NCBI GenBank assembly: GCA_900754435.1
Contig: CAAECT010000251.1
Location: 1-10,930, forward strand
Length of the DNA: 10,930 nt
DNA from: an uncultured Collinsella sp.
GTDB taxonomy: Bacteria; Actinomycetota; Coriobacteriia; Coriobacteriales; Coriobacteriaceae
Direction of reading: 5' to 3'
Positions 5,316-10,930 of this stretch are shown here, piece by piece; the stretch's first letter is position 1, and every line of letters begins with the position of its first letter. A model generated the notes under the pieces. The model worked only from the letters and a program-made list of their open reading frames with translations, was not told the DNA's origin and did no database searches. Made by a program: the position numbers and the translations under genes.

Positions 5316-7052
5316 CTACTCACCTCCCTTCATCTGCGATTCCGCGATAGCGCGGTACACCTCGCAGGTTTCCATGAGCTCGTCGTGCGTGCCTAGGCCC
5401 ACGATCTCGCCGTCTTTGAGCACCACGATCTGATCGGCATGCAAAATAGTCGAGATACGTTGCGCGATGATGAGCACCGCGGCATCGCGCGTCTCGTCCT
5501 GCAGCGCATGGCGCAGGGCGGCATCGGTCTTAAAGTCCAGGGCCGAAAAACTGTCATCGAAGATATATAGATCGGCATGCTTCATGAGTGCGCGGGCGAT
5601 CGCCAGGCGCTGGCGCTGACCGCCCGAGAAGTTCGTGCCGCCCTGGGATACCGGAGTATCGAGCCCCTGGGGCTGATCGAGCACAAAGGTGCTCTGGGCA
5701 ACCTCCAGCGCATGGAGCATGTCAGCCTCGGTCGCGCCCTCGTTGCCAAAGCGCAGGTTGCTCGCCACCGTACCCGAGAACAGCCACGCCTTCTGCGGCA
5801 CGTAAGCGATATGCCCGCGAATCTCACCTTGCGAAAGGTCGCGCAGGTCAACGCCGTTCAGGCGAATGGCGCCCTTCGTGGCATCGTGGAAACGCAACAA
5901 GAGCTTGGCCACCGTTGACTTGCCCGAGCCCGTTGAGCCTACAATCGCCGTGGTCTGGCCACGGCGACAGGCAAAGCTCAGGTCGCACAGGGTATCCTCG
6001 TCGGCATCGTCAAAACGGAACGACATATGGTCGAACACGGCAACCGCGTCGGCACCATCTGCGGACTCAGGCGCCCCGTCGCCCAGCGTTGCCTTACCGT
6101 CCACGATGCTCGGCTCGATTTCGAGCACCTGTTGCGCGCGGTTGAGGCACGCCGCAGCGCGCGGAAGCGTCAGAATCACCATCTGCGCCATCATCACAAA
6201 GAACAGGATCAAGATCGCGTATTCCAACACGGCCGAGATGCTGCCGATTTGCATGGCGTGGACGCCCGCGCGGTTGCCGCCCACCCACAGCACCGCCACC
6301 TCGGCGATATTCATCAAAAAGAAGCTGGAACTGTCGAGACCCACAAACAGGTGGTTGACCTTGATGGCGTTGGCCGCGTAATCGCTAAACACCTCGTCCA
6401 GGCGCTGCTCCTCGTGGCGCTCCTTGTTAAATGCGCGGATGACGCGCACGCCCACGATGTTCTCGCGCAGCACCACGTTCATGCGGTCGATAAAGCTCTG
6501 CAGGCGCATAAAGATCGGCGCGGCGTTAGCCACCGTAAAGACCGCCGCCACCAGCACGATCGCAACGACCACACCAAGCAGCGTGCCCATGGCGGGATCG
6601 ATGAACCAAGCAAAAATGATGCCTGCCACGGCCAAGAACGGCACCGGCAGCACCAACTGAATCGTCTGAAGGACAGCTTGCTGAATCACGTTGATGTCGT
6701 TGAGTGAGCGCGTGATCATCGAACCCGTGCCAAAGCGCTCAAAGTCGCTGGCGGACAGCTCGAGCGACTTGTCGTACACGGCATTGCGGATATCGCAGGC
6801 CACGTTGGCGGCCAGGCGCGCCGAAAGATAGCAGCCCAACACCGTGCCGCCGCTGGCCATGCCGGTCGCGATAAGCATGTACAGGCCGTTGCGTAAAATA
6901 TAGTCGATGTCGCCCGTGGTAATACCGGTGTTGACCATGTTCGCCAGCATCGTGGGAACCAACAGCGTACCGACGTTATCTATCAGCACCGCAAACAGCG
7001 TCACCGCAATCAGACCGCGGTACGGCCTCATAAACCTCATTAAGAGTCGCAT
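5316..7052 (-). CDS. ABC exporter half-transporter, degenerate-site subunit
   Basis: This is a 578-residue type IV half-transporter with six transmembrane helices (about 13-300) and a nucleotide-binding domain (about 338-575). Walker A GSTGSGKST (372-380), Q-loop VPQKAWLF (418-425) and a canonical signature FSGGQ (475-479) are present. The Walker B reads LYIFDD, with Asp500 where the catalytic glutamate is expected, and the switch histidine is replaced by Gln531 (IIAQR). This Asp/Gln pair is the known hallmark of the degenerate site in heterodimeric exporters such as TM287/288 and BmrCD. Paired with the downstream subunit, the two proteins give one consensus and one degenerate ATP site. The ATG at 7052 lies within the end of marR (13-nt overlap), with a GAGGGGG ribosome site about 5 nt upstream, so translation is probably coupled to the regulator. 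Drug export is a guess from the MarR context. Confidence 0.93.
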   Translation of the reverse strand: MRLLMRFMRPYRGLIAVTLFAVLIDNVGTLLVPTMLANMVNTGITTGDIDYILRNGLYMLIATGMASGGTVLGCYLSARLAANVACDIRNAVYDKSLELSASDFERFGTGSMITRSLNDINVIQQAVLQTIQLVLPVPFLAVAGIIFAWFIDPAMGTLLGVVVAIVLVAAVFTVANAAPIFMRLQSFIDRMNVVLRENIVGVRVIRAFNKERHEEQRLDEVFSDYAANAIKVNHLFVGLDSSSFFLMNIAEVAVLWVGGNRAGVHAMQIGSISAVLEYAILILFFVMMAQMVILTLPRAAACLNRAQQVLEIEPSIVDGKATLGDGAPESADGADAVAVFDHMSFRFDDADEDTLCDLSFACRRGQTTAIVGSTGSGKSTVAKLLLRFHDATKGAIRLNGVDLRDLSQGEIRGHIAYVPQKAWLFSGTVASNLRFGNEGATEADMLHALEVAQSTFVLDQPQGLDTPVSQGGTNFSGGQRQRLAIARALMKHADLYIFDDSFSALDFKTDAALRHALQDETRDAAVLIIAQRISTILHADQIVVLKDGEIVGLGTHDELMETCEVYRAIAESQMKGGE

Positions 7053-7540
7053 GTGTCCCCCTCGCCCTTATCGTCAGCCTCGTTCTCGGCGGCCACTTGC
7101 CGTTTAAATGCCTCGCACTCTTCGTTAAGAACATGGGAGAACTTACCGACCAAGCGCATGATCTCGCGCTGTTCCCACGGCTCGAGCGCCTCGAATGCCT
7201 GTTGCTCGGCTTTTTGCGCCGGCAACGCGTAGCGCTTGGCAAACTGCACGCCTTCTTCGGTCAGTCGCACAACCTTGTTCTTACGACTGCCCTCGGCAAA
7301 CTCCAACGTCGCAAGCCCTCGCGCCCTAAGCGTCTTGATCGCCGAATTGATGGTCTGTTTGCTGTAGAACCATTCACTCGTCAGCCGACTCACGGCAACG
7401 CTTCCGCCCGCCGTGCTGGTATCGACGAGCATCCAGTAAGCGCAGTCCGAAAGACCGCAGGCGCGCGAGAACTCCGAATAGATATGGTCGAGTCCATTGA
7501 GCAACCGATCGAAGTCGACCAGCGTAACCGCACTATTCAT
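7040..7540 (-). CDS. MarR-family transcriptional regulator
   Basis: This is a 166-residue winged-helix regulator. The DNA-binding region is visible at about 48-100: the recognition-helix stretch SEWFYSKQTINSAIKTLRAR (55-74), a wing with GSRKNKVVRLT (84-94), and flanking helices that would form the dimer interface. The C-terminal tail after about 148 is acidic and probably disordered. MarR proteins usually bind palindromic or repeated sites in their own promoter and release DNA when a small ligand binds. This gene leads an operon with two ABC half-transporters and overlaps the first by 13 nt, so it most likely controls exporter expression. The ATG at 7540 has only a modest ribosome site (GGTGGG, about 4 nt upstream). 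Two 14-bp direct repeats in the promoter are candidate operators. The ligand is unknown. Confidence 0.9.
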   Translation of the reverse strand: MNSAVTLVDFDRLLNGLDHIYSEFSRACGLSDCAYWMLVDTSTAGGSVAVSRLTSEWFYSKQTINSAIKTLRARGLATLEFAEGSRKNKVVRLTEEGVQFAKRYALPAQKAEQQAFEALEPWEQREIMRLVGKFSHVLNEECEAFKRQVAAENEADDKGEGDTCDS

Positions 7541-7558
7541 CTATCCCACCATTCAATT

Positions 7559-7572
7559 GTCCGATTTTTGAC
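7559..7572 (-). promoter_or_regulatory. Operator repeat 2 of the marR-exporter operon (candidate)
   Basis: GTCCGATTTTTGAC is identical to the copy at 7594-7607, 35 bp away. This copy lies about 10-20 nt downstream of the predicted start site, in the marR leader, where a bound protein would act as a roadblock. Each copy has GTC and GAC at its ends, a short dyad. Confidence 0.6.
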
Positions 7573-7587
7573 CAATTATGTGTCTCT

Positions 7588-7616
7588 AGATTAGTCCGAT
7601 TTTTGACTATCGTCAA
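7588..7616 (-). promoter_or_regulatory. Promoter of the marR-exporter operon with operator repeat 1
   Basis: On the minus strand TTGACG (7616-7611) and TAATCT (7593-7588) are separated by exactly 17 nt, a good housekeeping promoter. The first 14-bp repeat (7594-7607) lies wholly within the spacer and abuts the -10. The leader to the marR ATG would be about 40 nt. A protein bound to the repeat would block RNA polymerase directly. Confidence 0.7.
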
Positions 7617-7659
7617 CAGGCTCTCCGCAAATGTGTGCATTTTTATGGTCTATCGGCAG

Positions 7660-7695
7660 AAAAAGACCGCCGGCGCGGGGGCGGCGCCAGCGGTC
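7660..7695 (-). terminator. Intrinsic terminator of the 96-residue protein gene
   Basis: GACCGC (7665-7670) pairs with GCGGTC (7690-7695). After one C-A mismatch GGCGC/GCGCC continues the stem around a 7-nt loop. Read on the minus strand a TTTTTCT tract follows (7664-7658). It lies 27 nt after the stop and shields the exporter promoter from read-through. Confidence 0.85.
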
Positions 7696-7721
7696 ACGTG
7701 AAAATCGAGTTTTATTGCCTG

Positions 7722-8012
7722 TTAGGCGGCGACGGCCTCATAGACCGTAGCGCCCGAGAAGCTGTCATGCAGGCTCTTGCCGGCAATCCACGGCAGCTCG
7801 ACGACCTCGCAGACCGTGTTGACCAGCTCGGAGCAGTCAGTAAAGTGGCCCTTGTCGTTGAGGGCCTCGCAATCCTGAACACGCCAATAGCCATCGGTGT
7901 GCGTGATGTAGTACTCGTGATCGTTGATCGACACGAAAGCGCGCGTCTTGGAACGCAGCAGCTTCAGAAATCCTTCGAAATCGGTCTCGACGACATCTCC
8001 AGCCTGGAACAT
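7722..8012 (-). CDS. Uncharacterised 96-residue protein
   Basis: I do not recognise this family. The product is 96 residues, soluble-looking and acidic, with no signal peptide or membrane segment. The middle (25-50) is rich in aromatics and reads like beta strands (AFVSINDHEYYITHTDGYWRV), followed by a Cys-containing part with Cys48, Cys60 and Cys68. The N-terminal stretch GDVVETDFEGFLKLL is probably helical. The ATG at 8012 was chosen because a near-perfect GGAGG lies 7 nt upstream. An in-frame TTG at 8087 would give 121 residues but would read an Arg/Gly-rich stretch through the ribosome site. It is single-gene: it has its own terminator, and a divergent nitroreductase gene lies upstream. 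The strong ribosome site and terminator argue that it is a real, well-translated gene. No function is assigned. Confidence 0.75.
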   Translation of the reverse strand: MFQAGDVVETDFEGFLKLLRSKTRAFVSINDHEYYITHTDGYWRVQDCEALNDKGHFTDCSELVNTVCEVVELPWIAGKSLHDSFSGATVYEAVAA

Positions 8013-8075
8013 GATGTTACCTCCTGGCCCGGCGCCACCACGGCGCATTGATAAACGTTGGTACTCCTTTAGTAA

Positions 8076-8092
8076 AACCTTTATCAAAGGTT
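8076..8092. promoter_or_regulatory. 17-bp inverted repeat upstream of the 96-residue protein gene
   Basis: AACCTTT (8076-8082) and AAAGGTT (8086-8092) form a perfect dyad with a 3-nt centre. It lies in the 294-bp divergent gap (8013-8306), 64 nt upstream of the ATG at 8012. It could be an operator or a small leader hairpin. I could not place a convincing -35/-10 pair for this gene. Confidence 0.35.
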
Positions 8093-8166
8093 ATGCGTTC
8101 GTCATTTAGGCAAGTGGTAAAAAACCGCAGGGTAGACGGGATAAAACGTTTAACCATCCCATTTGT

Positions 8167-8195
8167 TTGTCACATTCTGAAGGTACTTTTATGCA
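8167..8195 (+). promoter_or_regulatory. Candidate promoter of the nitroreductase gene
   Basis: TTGTCA (8167-8172) and TATGCA (8190-8195) are separated by 17 nt. The -35 is good and the -10 is weak. The leader to the ATG at 8307 would be about 105 nt. The rest of the 8013-8306 gap holds the 17-bp dyad at 8076-8092 and nothing else that I can name. Confidence 0.3.
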
Positions 8196-8306
8196 AACCT
8201 ACTTTCCCAATTGGAATCTATCCTTTTGGCCGAGCAATTGACCGTCTATCGTTTAAGCCCGACGGGTATGAACGGGGCATCTGCAACGCCACCGCAAGGA
8301 GACACC

Positions 8307-8828
8307 ATGGAGACTATCGAAGCACTCATTCACCGCCGCAGCTGCCGCAACTACAGCGATCGTCCCGTCGAGGCTGAAAAGCTTGCACGTATTATCGAAG
8401 CCGGCCAATATGCACCGAGCGGCATGGGCCGCCAGCCGGTGACGTTTGTCGCCGTCACCGACCCCGCGACCGTCGAGCGTCTCTCACAGCTCAACGCCCA
8501 GGTCATGGACAGCAACAGCGACCCCTTCTATGGCGCCAAGACCGTTGTGGTGGTGCTGGTTGACCGCAGCGTGCCCACACATCTGGAAGACGGCTCGCTC
8601 GCCATGGGCAACTTGCTCAACGCCGCCTATGCGCTGGGTGTCGATTCGTGCTGGATTCACCGCGCGCATGAGGTCTTTGACTCGCCCGAGGGCCTGGAGC
8701 TGCTGGCCAGCTGGGGCCTGCCCGCCGACGGCAGCCTGCGCGGTGTCGGTAACTGCATTCTTGGCTACGCCGAGGACACGCTACCCGAGGCAAAGCCGCG
8801 CCGCGACAACGTGGTGTACGTTAGGTAG
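8307..8828 (+). CDS. Nitroreductase-like FMN oxidoreductase
   Basis: This 173-residue protein has the nitroreductase fold (FMN-dependent, usually a homodimer), a family that reduces nitro compounds, quinones or other small electrophiles with NAD(P)H. FMN-contact motifs are visible: the N-terminal HRRSCRNY (9-16, phosphate-binding arginines), APSGMGRQPV (36-45), and the helix DGSLAMGNLLNAAYALGVDS (95-114) leading to CWIHRA. GYAEDTLPEAKPRR (153-166) is the usual C-terminal element. The length is at the short end of the family, with no ferredoxin domain. The ATG at 8307 has AAGGAG 5 nt upstream. An in-frame ATG at 8211 would add 32 residues with no family character. Physiological substrate and partner are unknown. 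The gene is divergent from the 96-residue protein and convergent with the membrane protein gene downstream. Confidence 0.9.
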   Translation: METIEALIHRRSCRNYSDRPVEAEKLARIIEAGQYAPSGMGRQPVTFVAVTDPATVERLSQLNAQVMDSNSDPFYGAKTVVVVLVDRSVPTHLEDGSLAMGNLLNAAYALGVDSCWIHRAHEVFDSPEGLELLASWGLPADGSLRGVGNCILGYAEDTLPEAKPRRDNVVYVR

Positions 8829-8846
8829 CGCAGGAGTGTCCCGAAC

Positions 8847-8881
8847 TGCCGGCAGAAAAGGAACGTCCCCTTCTGCCGGCA
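8847..8881. repeat. REP-like inverted repeat B
   Basis: TGCCGGCAGAA (8847-8857) and TTCTGCCGGCA (8871-8881) form a perfect 11-bp stem around the 13-nt loop AAGGAACGTCCCC. The loop matches the core of element A (3277-3308) with one gap and one mismatch over the first 12 positions, while the stems differ completely. The element lies between convergent genes, 2 nt from the stop codon of the membrane protein gene. It has no T-run, so it is not an obvious terminator. Confidence 0.65.
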
Positions 8882-8883
8882 AG

Positions 8884-9459
8884 CTATGTTGATATTTGAG
8901 TTGTCGTCGCTTCGCTTGTCTGGGCCGTTTCGGCGTCGTCGCCTTGCTTGTCTTCGTCCTTTTGCGCATCGGCGATGGTGGAGGCCGCCGCGACGATGCC
9001 GCGCTGGGGCGCGACGCCTGTCTGGGTCTGCGCGCCCTCGACAACTTCTGTGCCTGCATGCGCGAGCTCGGGCGATTTAAACACTGCGTCCAAGTTGGCG
9101 CCACCGCTGGCGTAGCCAAGCACAGCGAGTGCGATGACGATCACTGCAACGGCGACCGCGATCGGAACATAACGGTGCCAACCAGCCGGATTGAGTCCGC
9201 TGCGGCGAGCCGCCCCGCGGCTAATATAACCGAGCGTTCCGTCGTGCTTGAGCTTTGAGCCCACCACGCGTTTGCGGCCCCACAGCGAGGACTCGGCCTG
9301 CATTGCCAAGCGGGCGCTTGCCGAAGGATAGCCGTATTTAGTGCGCTTGAACGAGCCATCAAACCCCGAGGCGTGTTTGCCCCACGTCACCGATGTTGTG
9401 CGTCGGTTGACCGGCGCGGCACTCCGCCTTCTGCGGCTCGGTTTTGAAGTCTCAGCCAT
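8884..9459 (-). CDS. Single-pass membrane protein of unknown function
   Basis: I do not recognise this family. The 191-residue product starts with an Arg/Ser-rich, basic cytoplasmic stretch (1-22), followed by a Gly/Lys/Arg-rich region (23-96). One clear transmembrane helix follows (about 97-117, VPIAVAVAVIVIALAVLGYA). The C-terminal tail (118-191) is Ala/Thr/Asp/Gln-rich and looks disordered. The basic N side and acidic C side suggest N-in, C-out topology. No catalytic motif is visible. The ATG at 9459 has GAGGG only 3-4 nt upstream, a short spacing. An in-frame ATG at 9513 would add 18 residues, but the start then falls upstream of the predicted promoter -10. It lies 84 nt downstream of the regulator gene on the same strand, with its own candidate promoter in the gap. 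A role in envelope biology or signalling is possible but unproven. Confidence 0.7.
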   Translation of the reverse strand: MAETSKPSRRRRSAAPVNRRTTSVTWGKHASGFDGSFKRTKYGYPSASARLAMQAESSLWGRKRVVGSKLKHDGTLGYISRGAARRSGLNPAGWHRYVPIAVAVAVIVIALAVLGYASGGANLDAVFKSPELAHAGTEVVEGAQTQTGVAPQRGIVAAASTIADAQKDEDKQGDDAETAQTSEATTTQIST

Positions 9460-9503
9460 ATGCCCTCGCACGCCGTAACCAAATCGAAACAATAACGCTT
9501 TGG

Positions 9504-9532
9504 ACTGTAGCACACGCGTCGCGTGCGGTCAC
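9504..9532 (-). promoter_or_regulatory. Candidate promoter of the membrane protein gene with a spacer dyad
   Basis: GTGACC (9532-9527) and TACAGT (9509-9504) on the minus strand are separated by 17 nt, each 4 of 6 to consensus. A perfect 13-bp dyad, CACGCG-T-CGCGTG (9513-9525), fills the spacer, where a bound protein would block or remodel the promoter. The regulator gene just upstream is an obvious candidate for its binder. Confidence 0.45.
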
Positions 9533-9543
9533 GGGCGCCTCGC

Positions 9544-10761
9544 TCAACGGTCATCGTCCTTCAGCAAGCGCCACAGCGTTGTACGGCTTATGCCCAGCAC
9601 CTCCGCCGCACGGGTTCGGTTGCCGTGGAGATGGTCTACAACCAGATGCGCGATATCTCGCTCGGTATCGGCCAGCGGTCGCAGGATATACAGGTCACTT
9701 TCGAGCGTCGGGGCGCCAAAGGTTGCGGTCTTGATCACGTCCTCTTGGGCGAGCACATCCTCCGCCACAGCGCGGTCCACCGTGCCCGTCCCCGCCAATA
9801 TATACAGTCGTTCCGAGACCTCGCGGAGCTGCAGATAATTGCGCGGCCAGCGGTAAGCATCGAGCGTCTTCGTCGCCGCGGCAGACAGCGTGGGTGCTGC
9901 CGTCTCAAATGCATCAGCGAGATATTCCAAATAGCGCGCAACCTTCGTCGACGCGGCTCCCTGCTCGGCGACTGCCGGCGCCACGCTCACCGCACAGGCG
10001 AAGCGCTCGGTCACAAACGCGGCTTGATCACTTTCGCCGCCGCCCGGCATGTCATTCGCTGTCAGCACCACATGGCAGCGCGTCGCCAACGCGGTGTCGG
10101 TCATCGTGGAGACCAGCTCGCGGGGGCGCTGGGGGGCAACCGCATTCCAGCCCTCAATGCAAAGGGTCAGCCCCGTTTGGAACAACGGCGATTCGGCGCT
10201 TTTGAGCACATGGCGCCAACCGCGCTCGGTGAGTTCATCAAGCGCAAGGGAAACAAAGGGCTGATCGGCAAAAGGACCGTCCAGATAGAGGCGCTTGGCG
10301 ATCTCGACCTGACCCGCTCCCAGCTCACCCTCGAGCATAAGGGGCACACCGCGCGCGTAGCTCTCGGCAACCGGCGCAGCCACCGCAGCGGCACCCTCAA
10401 CGATGCCGTACGCGCTCGATTCGTAGCGGGCCTCAACCTCGTCGGCGTTGAGCCACTCGATGCCCGCATGCGCCGCGGCGCCGCGCACCTCGCGGACCAC
10501 GACGACCCAAAGGCCCCCGCCCTCTTTGTCGGTGGGGCGAACGGTCAGGCTCAGGCGCGTACCCGCACGCCCCATAACCAGACGCGCGCCGTCTCCTATA
10601 CGGTCGAGGCGCTCGGCGACAAAAGCCGCCACATCCCGCTCAAGCGCCGCGTCATTCATGGTCGAGATCGCAACGTCCCCACGCGCATCGATTGCCAATG
10701 CCGAGGCCCCGGCGGCAGCTAGGACATCGGTCAAGATGTTCAGTTTGGCATCGCTATCCAT
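9544..10761 (-). CDS. Fis-type DNA-binding regulator with degenerate NtrC-like AAA+ domain
   Basis: This is a 405-residue regulator resembling the sigma-54 activator (NtrC) family. Residues 1-95 form a small N-terminal domain of sensor-like alpha/beta character, not recognised. Residues about 115-340 match the AAA+ domain in outline but with key losses. The Walker A reads GELGAGQVE (145-153), with Gln151 in place of Lys. The Walker B reads GLTLCIEG (197-204), so the usual Asp-Glu is Glu-Gly. Only about 27 residues separate PFV (168-170) from the Walker B, too few for the GAFTGA loop. The Trp-Pro of the sensor-II region survives in YRWPRNYLQLREV (303-315). The C terminus (about 369-403) is a clear Fis HTH, with NRTRAAEVLGISRTTLWRLL (381-400). 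The protein should bind DNA without ATP hydrolysis or sigma-54. The ATG at 10761 has AGGGG 7 nt upstream. A longer start at 10848 would begin inside the predicted promoter dyad. Confidence 0.85.
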   Translation of the reverse strand: MDSDAKLNILTDVLAAAGASALAIDARGDVAISTMNDAALERDVAAFVAERLDRIGDGARLVMGRAGTRLSLTVRPTDKEGGGLWVVVVREVRGAAAHAGIEWLNADEVEARYESSAYGIVEGAAAVAAPVAESYARGVPLMLEGELGAGQVEIAKRLYLDGPFADQPFVSLALDELTERGWRHVLKSAESPLFQTGLTLCIEGWNAVAPQRPRELVSTMTDTALATRCHVVLTANDMPGGGESDQAAFVTERFACAVSVAPAVAEQGAASTKVARYLEYLADAFETAAPTLSAAATKTLDAYRWPRNYLQLREVSERLYILAGTGTVDRAVAEDVLAQEDVIKTATFGAPTLESDLYILRPLADTERDIAHLVVDHLHGNRTRAAEVLGISRTTLWRLLKDDDR

Positions 10762-10811
10762 GATTTGCCCCTGTCCGCGGCGACATGCAGCCGCCGACGG
10801 TCGCACGACCA

Positions 10812-10852
10812 AGTGTTTCAAAATTGAACGATATTGCTCACCAAACACTATA
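10812..10852 (-). promoter_or_regulatory. Candidate promoter and operator of the regulator gene
   Basis: TATAGT on the minus strand (10852-10847) is a good -10; no clear -35 lies 16-18 nt upstream. AGTGTTT (10812-10818) and AAACACT (10843-10849) form a perfect 7-bp inverted repeat whose half-sites are 31 bp apart, about three helical turns. One half overlaps the -10. A second small dyad, TTCAA-AA-TTGAA, lies at 10817-10828. The arrangement suits autoregulation by a dimeric Fis-type protein. Confidence 0.4.
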
Positions 10853-10886
10853 GGGCAGAAAGCGCCGTCCTGCGAGTATAGGTGTT

Positions 10887-10912
10887 GCCCCGCATCGCCA
10901 TCCTGGCGGGGC
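10887..10912. other. Stem-loop near the window edge
   Basis: GCCCCGC (10887-10893) pairs with GCGGGGC (10906-10912), and an inner CGCCA/TGGCG alternative is possible. No T-run follows on either strand. The perfect palindrome AAGAGCTCTT (10916-10925) lies next to it. This may be the terminator or leader of a gene beyond the window. It cannot be assigned. Confidence 0.35.
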
Positions 10913-10930
10913 GATAAGAGCTCTTCGGGA

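Noticed and set aside
5315..5323. GTG start for the consensus-site exporter subunit
   Set aside because: GGAGG directly abuts the GTG with no spacing, while the ATG at 5314 has 8 nt.
4010..5350. Long open frame (446 codons) on the plus strand opposite the exporter gene
   Set aside because: It is an antisense shadow in high-GC DNA. It is His/Arg/Gly-rich with no family motif, while the minus frame carries complete ABC transporter motifs.
9523..10722. Open frame of 399 codons on the plus strand opposite the regulator
   Set aside because: It is Arg-rich with no recognisable domain or ribosome site. The minus frame ends in a clear Fis HTH.

Overview
The window is a compact, GC-rich bacterial chromosome segment with ten protein-coding genes, eight of them on the minus strand. 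High GC, short gaps, strong GGAGG-type ribosome sites, an EpsC-type serine acetyltransferase and a paired ABC exporter behind a MarR regulator suggest a host-associated Coriobacteriia member. My best guess is a Collinsella-like species. This is an inference from gene style, not a database match.

Layout, left to right. Positions 1-85 hold stem-loops, the last followed by a T-run on the minus strand. Positions 139-263 form a very long imperfect palindrome lying 16 nt past the stop of ilvE (280-1332, minus; branched-chain aminotransferase). A DedA-family membrane protein (1622-2269, minus) has its own terminator. It shares a divergent control region with cysE (2493-3197, plus; serine O-acetyltransferase). 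A strong terminator and a small REP-like inverted repeat separate cysE from the convergent exporter operon.

The exporter operon (7540 down to 3308, minus) reads marR, then a transporter subunit with a degenerate ATP site, then a transporter subunit with a consensus catalytic site. The genes overlap or nearly touch, so they are probably translationally coupled. The two half-transporters complement each other motif by motif, as expected of a heterodimeric type IV exporter. The marR promoter carries two identical 14-bp direct repeats, one filling the -35/-10 spacer and one just past the start site, a likely autoregulatory operator.

Next come an unrecognised 96-residue protein (7722-8012, minus) with its own terminator, and a small nitroreductase-like flavoprotein (8307-8828, plus). 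A second REP-like inverted repeat with the same core as the first follows. Then come a single-pass membrane protein of unknown function (8884-9459, minus) and a Fis-type DNA-binding regulator (9544-10761, minus). The regulator looks like an NtrC-family activator whose AAA+ domain has lost the Walker lysine, the Walker B acidic pair and the GAFTGA segment.

Most of the window is ordinary housekeeping and transport. The parts worth a second look are the pseudo-AAA+ regulator and its membrane-protein neighbour, the paired REP-like elements abutting stop codons between convergent genes, the 125-bp palindrome after ilvE, and the direct-repeat operator of the exporter operon.
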